Of a stretch of 64,000 nucleotides of DNA, positions 60,906 through 64,000 are shown piece by piece (position 1 is the first letter of the stretch; each line of letters starts with the position of its first letter). The position numbers were made by a program, and so were the translations under genes. The notes beneath the pieces were generated by a model that did no database searches, was not told the origin of the DNA, and saw nothing but the letters and a program-made list of their open reading frames with translations. This DNA comes from Symbiodinium natans (taxonomy: Eukaryota > Sar > Dinophyceae > Suessiales > Symbiodiniaceae). The stretch spans positions 130,001 to 194,000 of the forward strand of contig CAJNDS010000104.1 of the NCBI GenBank assembly GCA_905221605.1, written 5' to 3'.

Positions 60906-63900
60906 GATTTCAACTTGCTTGGTTTGCATCCTGCGGCTTTGGGTGCTCCAGGAGAGAATTTGCAGGCGGCCTTTCCGACCATCTTCAAGAGCAGGGGACG
61001 AGGTAGCTCTCTTTGGGGCTTCCTATCATCATACGAAACCCTATGGTTTGGGTCGCCCAAAAGGTTTAAGGTTTGAGGGGTTGAGAGTTCCATGATCGGG
61101 AGAACTGCCCACTAGTGCGTATGGTCCACTGTGAGGCCGATACACGCAGCTCCGGACTAAAACCCCGCCGCCGCCGCCGCCACCGTCGAAGCGGGCAGCC
61201 GGGATCTTGGCTGGGGTTCTGATACCCCACAAAACCCATAAACCCACCAAACCCAACAAATCCAACAAACCCGATAAACCCTATCAAGCCTCCTCAAGAA
61301 CAGAAGCCTATGTACAACCGCCGCCCGATAATCCCTAGCAGCCCGATGGTCCCTACCACAGTCCCCACTTTTTCCGAAGGCCGATTGGCAATTAAACCTT
61401 AATTCCTCGACCCTACAAACCTTAACCCTGAACCCCAAGCCCAAGAGTGTTTTTGGGGTGTTGACCCCGAAAAGGGCTTGCAGGCCTCGGGACCCGGGGG
61501 GGGGGTGGGTGCTCGGGGCACCTAAAGTTTAGGGAGGTTTGAGTTGCCCAGCATCTGAGAGTTGTGGAAAGCCCAAGTGCACCTTTTCAGGGCTTAGGTG
61601 GTTTTCTTTTGGGTGGGGGGGGGGGTCAGGGTGTGTGGGTGTGGGGTTTAGGGTGGTGCCAGTAGTTTGGGGTTTGATTCATTTTTGGTTTAGGGTTGGG
61701 GGTGCGGGGTTCGATATCAGGGAGCGGGTTAGCCGCGTGGCGACAACCATGACTGCAGGCGAGCCTCCGCTCCATCAAGGAGGTGGCCAGCCCCCGCCAA
61801 CAGAAAGAGGCGCGCTCTGCACACGTTTGGGGATCGCCCTGATGACCCTTACCGAGTCCTCATTTGACATAGGGGGCATTTCCCAACATCAAAGTACCCT
61901 AATATACCGGCAACTACAAGAAGCCTGATTACAGGAACACCCAAAAAGGTTACCCCCATTTTCCATTTTCGGAAACTGCCATATACCCGAAGCCTGATAT
62001 ACGGTTCCTGAGACTGTCCATTTCGGTTGATTAGATTGTTGCCCTTCCGATTTGGGGTTTAGGGTTTAGGGTTTCGGGTTTAGGGTTTAGGGGCCCCTCC
62101 CTAAACTAAATGCACGGTATCTACAGGTTTCTATCCTATTCTTACGGCAGGTTCAATATTCGCGGGTGTTGTGGGAGGGGGGGGGTTAATGGTTAATGTT
62201 CGGACATCCATACACGTCCTGACTGATGACGGAATCTCCTGGCTCGTCTCTGGCCTTGCCCAGGCCGAGACGTCAGTCAGAGTGCCGGATGACGTCATGA
62301 GGCCTCCTAGTCATGCTAGTCCTGAAGTTTTTGGCTTCAACCCCAACACCTACAAGTGCATAGGGTACAACCCCCTGATACCGCCCTGATACCAGTTTGG
62401 GTGCCCTAAACTCTGAACCCTTGCGACCTTGAGTCACCGAGTCTGGAAAAGCTTGCGAAGTCGATCACAGGAGAGGAGTCCCTAAGCATCCTAGCATGGA
62501 CAGATGGGGTGTGCGGCAACTTCAGGACCTGCGCAAATGCCACAATGTTGTCTGGCAACCGTTCTTTGTAAGGTCGGAACCCTGGGCCCTCCGTATGGGT
62601 TTTTTCCCCCTTTCTTATAGAGATCCGAAGTATGGGCCCTTTTAAGGGGACCTAAATTACGGGCCAATACTCGGAACCCCTAAGATTTGGCTACGATGTA
62701 AAGCTGCCCAAAAGGCCCAGCTGAAATGAAATAGATCCGTTCACGCGTGGGTAGACCCTCTAAGGCGGCTCCCAGCCTGCAAGCCGAGGTATGGTGACTT
62801 ATATGCCCTTGCGTAGGAAGCCGCAAACCTGAAGCCCCAAGCCTCATAATCCTCAAGCCCCAACCAAAACCTACATGAAGCCCTCGGCAGCCCGCAAACG
62901 CCCCCCTCTCCCCCCCCAAACTCCCGGAAGCCCCCAAAAGCGGAGCTTGAAACTGCAGGTCCCTCAATGTGCTGCGGTCGGCTGCAAGCTCCATGGGCAC
63001 TGCAAGGCCTTTCGTGGCACCTCGCTCGCTGCCGTCCTTTGCATCTGCCTTTTTGGGTTCAGGGTGTAAAAACGTACAGGAACCCACAGCACCTAATTCC
63101 CAACACGATGAGCCCCTTCTGAACGCCCGCCTTTCAACGTGCACCTTGTAAACCTTGAGTACTCTTCAGGGATCGTTCTTGAGGTGATGCATCAGCACCC
63201 AAAACCCTGAAATAGGGCTTTGGGGGCGGGGGGGGGGGGGCATGTTGCAGGCAGCTGTCACCTCGGACCGGAAGCCAGTCGGAAGGCCCGCGGAATGGGG
63301 GTTCTCAACTGTTTGGGGGGCGCTGTTCATATTGCGAGGGGTTCTGCTGGTGCCACCAGAGTCCCCAAACGGTGTGCACACTGGGCGTCTCTTGTGTCGG
63401 CCCCCCAGGCCCGTGCACGTTTTGGTGGGCTCTTGGAATCTCTTGGACAACTCCATGTCGTGCATTTGTTCTCTGTGATGTACACTCCCGCTTCCTAGCA
63501 AGCAGTCTTTGGCTCAGTCCGTGCTCGAAATGGCGGACGCTCATGGGGTGACACTTGCGCGTGGTCTCACATTGTTCGCGGACTGCGCTGGCATGTTTAG
63601 TAGCAAAAGTGAATCTACAAGGTCTGCCTAGAGCAACTCCGCCCCAACCGTTGAAGCTGTGCCACTGCGTTCGAGCCAGCGCCCTGAAAAAAGGCCCTGA
63701 TTTAGGGTTCCGGGCCTCCCCCCCCCTCCCAATTTGTGTGCGAACAACAATGGCCGACTTTCAGTCAAAAGTTCACTTTTAAAGCAAAAACAACTTATTA
63801 GGAGATGCCAACTTCCGCTTGGCTGAACTCTGCCCCCACCCCCCCCCTTGAGAGGGGAAGTTCGCCTTTCAAACGCCCTTTTTCTAGTTGCGGCCTCTCC

Positions 63901-64000
63901 TCTTGTCTGGACACAAACGGCAGAAATCGCATTTTTTGTCCTGAGTCCAAGCAAATCCTTGGGTCCGCCTAAAGCTGACACGCCGAGCCAGGCTACCCTT
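60906..64000. other. No confident gene to window end
   Basis: Short G-rich arrays (62050-62090), poly-G and poly-C runs (61493-61506, 61616-61624, 63224-63240, 63715-63726), and no exon I can defend. A short hairpin GTCTCTGGCCTTGCCCAGGC-type pairing lies near 62250-62275. Confidence 0.5.

Noticed and set aside
62171-62389. 72-codon frame near a small hairpin
   Set aside because: Short, no signature; the hairpin is imperfect and may be chance.

Overview
This window reads as nuclear DNA of a dinoflagellate. That is an inference from four things seen here: proteins cut into very small exons; splice donors that are often GC or GA instead of GT; pentatricopeptide and UBL/U-box/TPR/TRAF-type proteins of a kind common in these algae; and every gene I can recognise lying on the + strand. 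Degenerate copies of the 7-bp telomere-type repeat TTTAGGG/CCCTAAA occur throughout, but inside introns and not at a chromosome end. I cannot name the species. There are no bacterial features, rRNA or CRISPR arrays, and I recognise no tRNA.

Layout. (1) 296-12866: about 16 exons of a myosin heavy-chain motor domain, from just before the switch-II motif (DIFGFE) to the converter start. Its 5' part lies upstream of the window. One 3.9-kb intron holds two related satellite arrays (2085-5756). (2) 13596-19228: a probable ubiquitin ligase with a U-box, a large helical/TPR region, a coiled coil and a TRAF/MATH-like tail; a ubiquitin-like first exon is possible. (3) 24524-27810: a few exons of an unrecognised gene. 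(4) 28704-29993: an uninterrupted endonuclease/exonuclease/phosphatase (EEP) family gene. (5) 30531-33430: an unrecognised multi-exon gene with a clear stop. (6) 36954 to about 43 kb: a pentatricopeptide-repeat (PPR) gene in pieces. (7) 43.8-46.9 kb: exons of uncertain ownership. (8) 47.7-57 kb: short basic exons carrying IQ-like motifs, several matching one 29-residue unit. (9) 57-64 kb: mostly non-coding, with two or three isolated exon candidates.

The most striking feature is the intron architecture. Across much of the window an exon is preceded by C-rich (CCCTAAA)-like sequence and followed directly by G-rich (GTTTAGG)-like sequence. Many introns are therefore a G-rich arm at the donor end and a complementary C-rich arm at the acceptor end, able in principle to fold back and bring the splice sites together. 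The repeat itself supplies GT at some donors. I have not seen this described as a system, and it is the main candidate for follow-up. Two further 87-bp hairpin elements, a long AT-rich foldback and several microsatellites lie among the genes.

Exon borders come from reading frame, AG acceptors, plausible donors and agreement of phase with the known protein fold. They are models, not transcript-supported structures.
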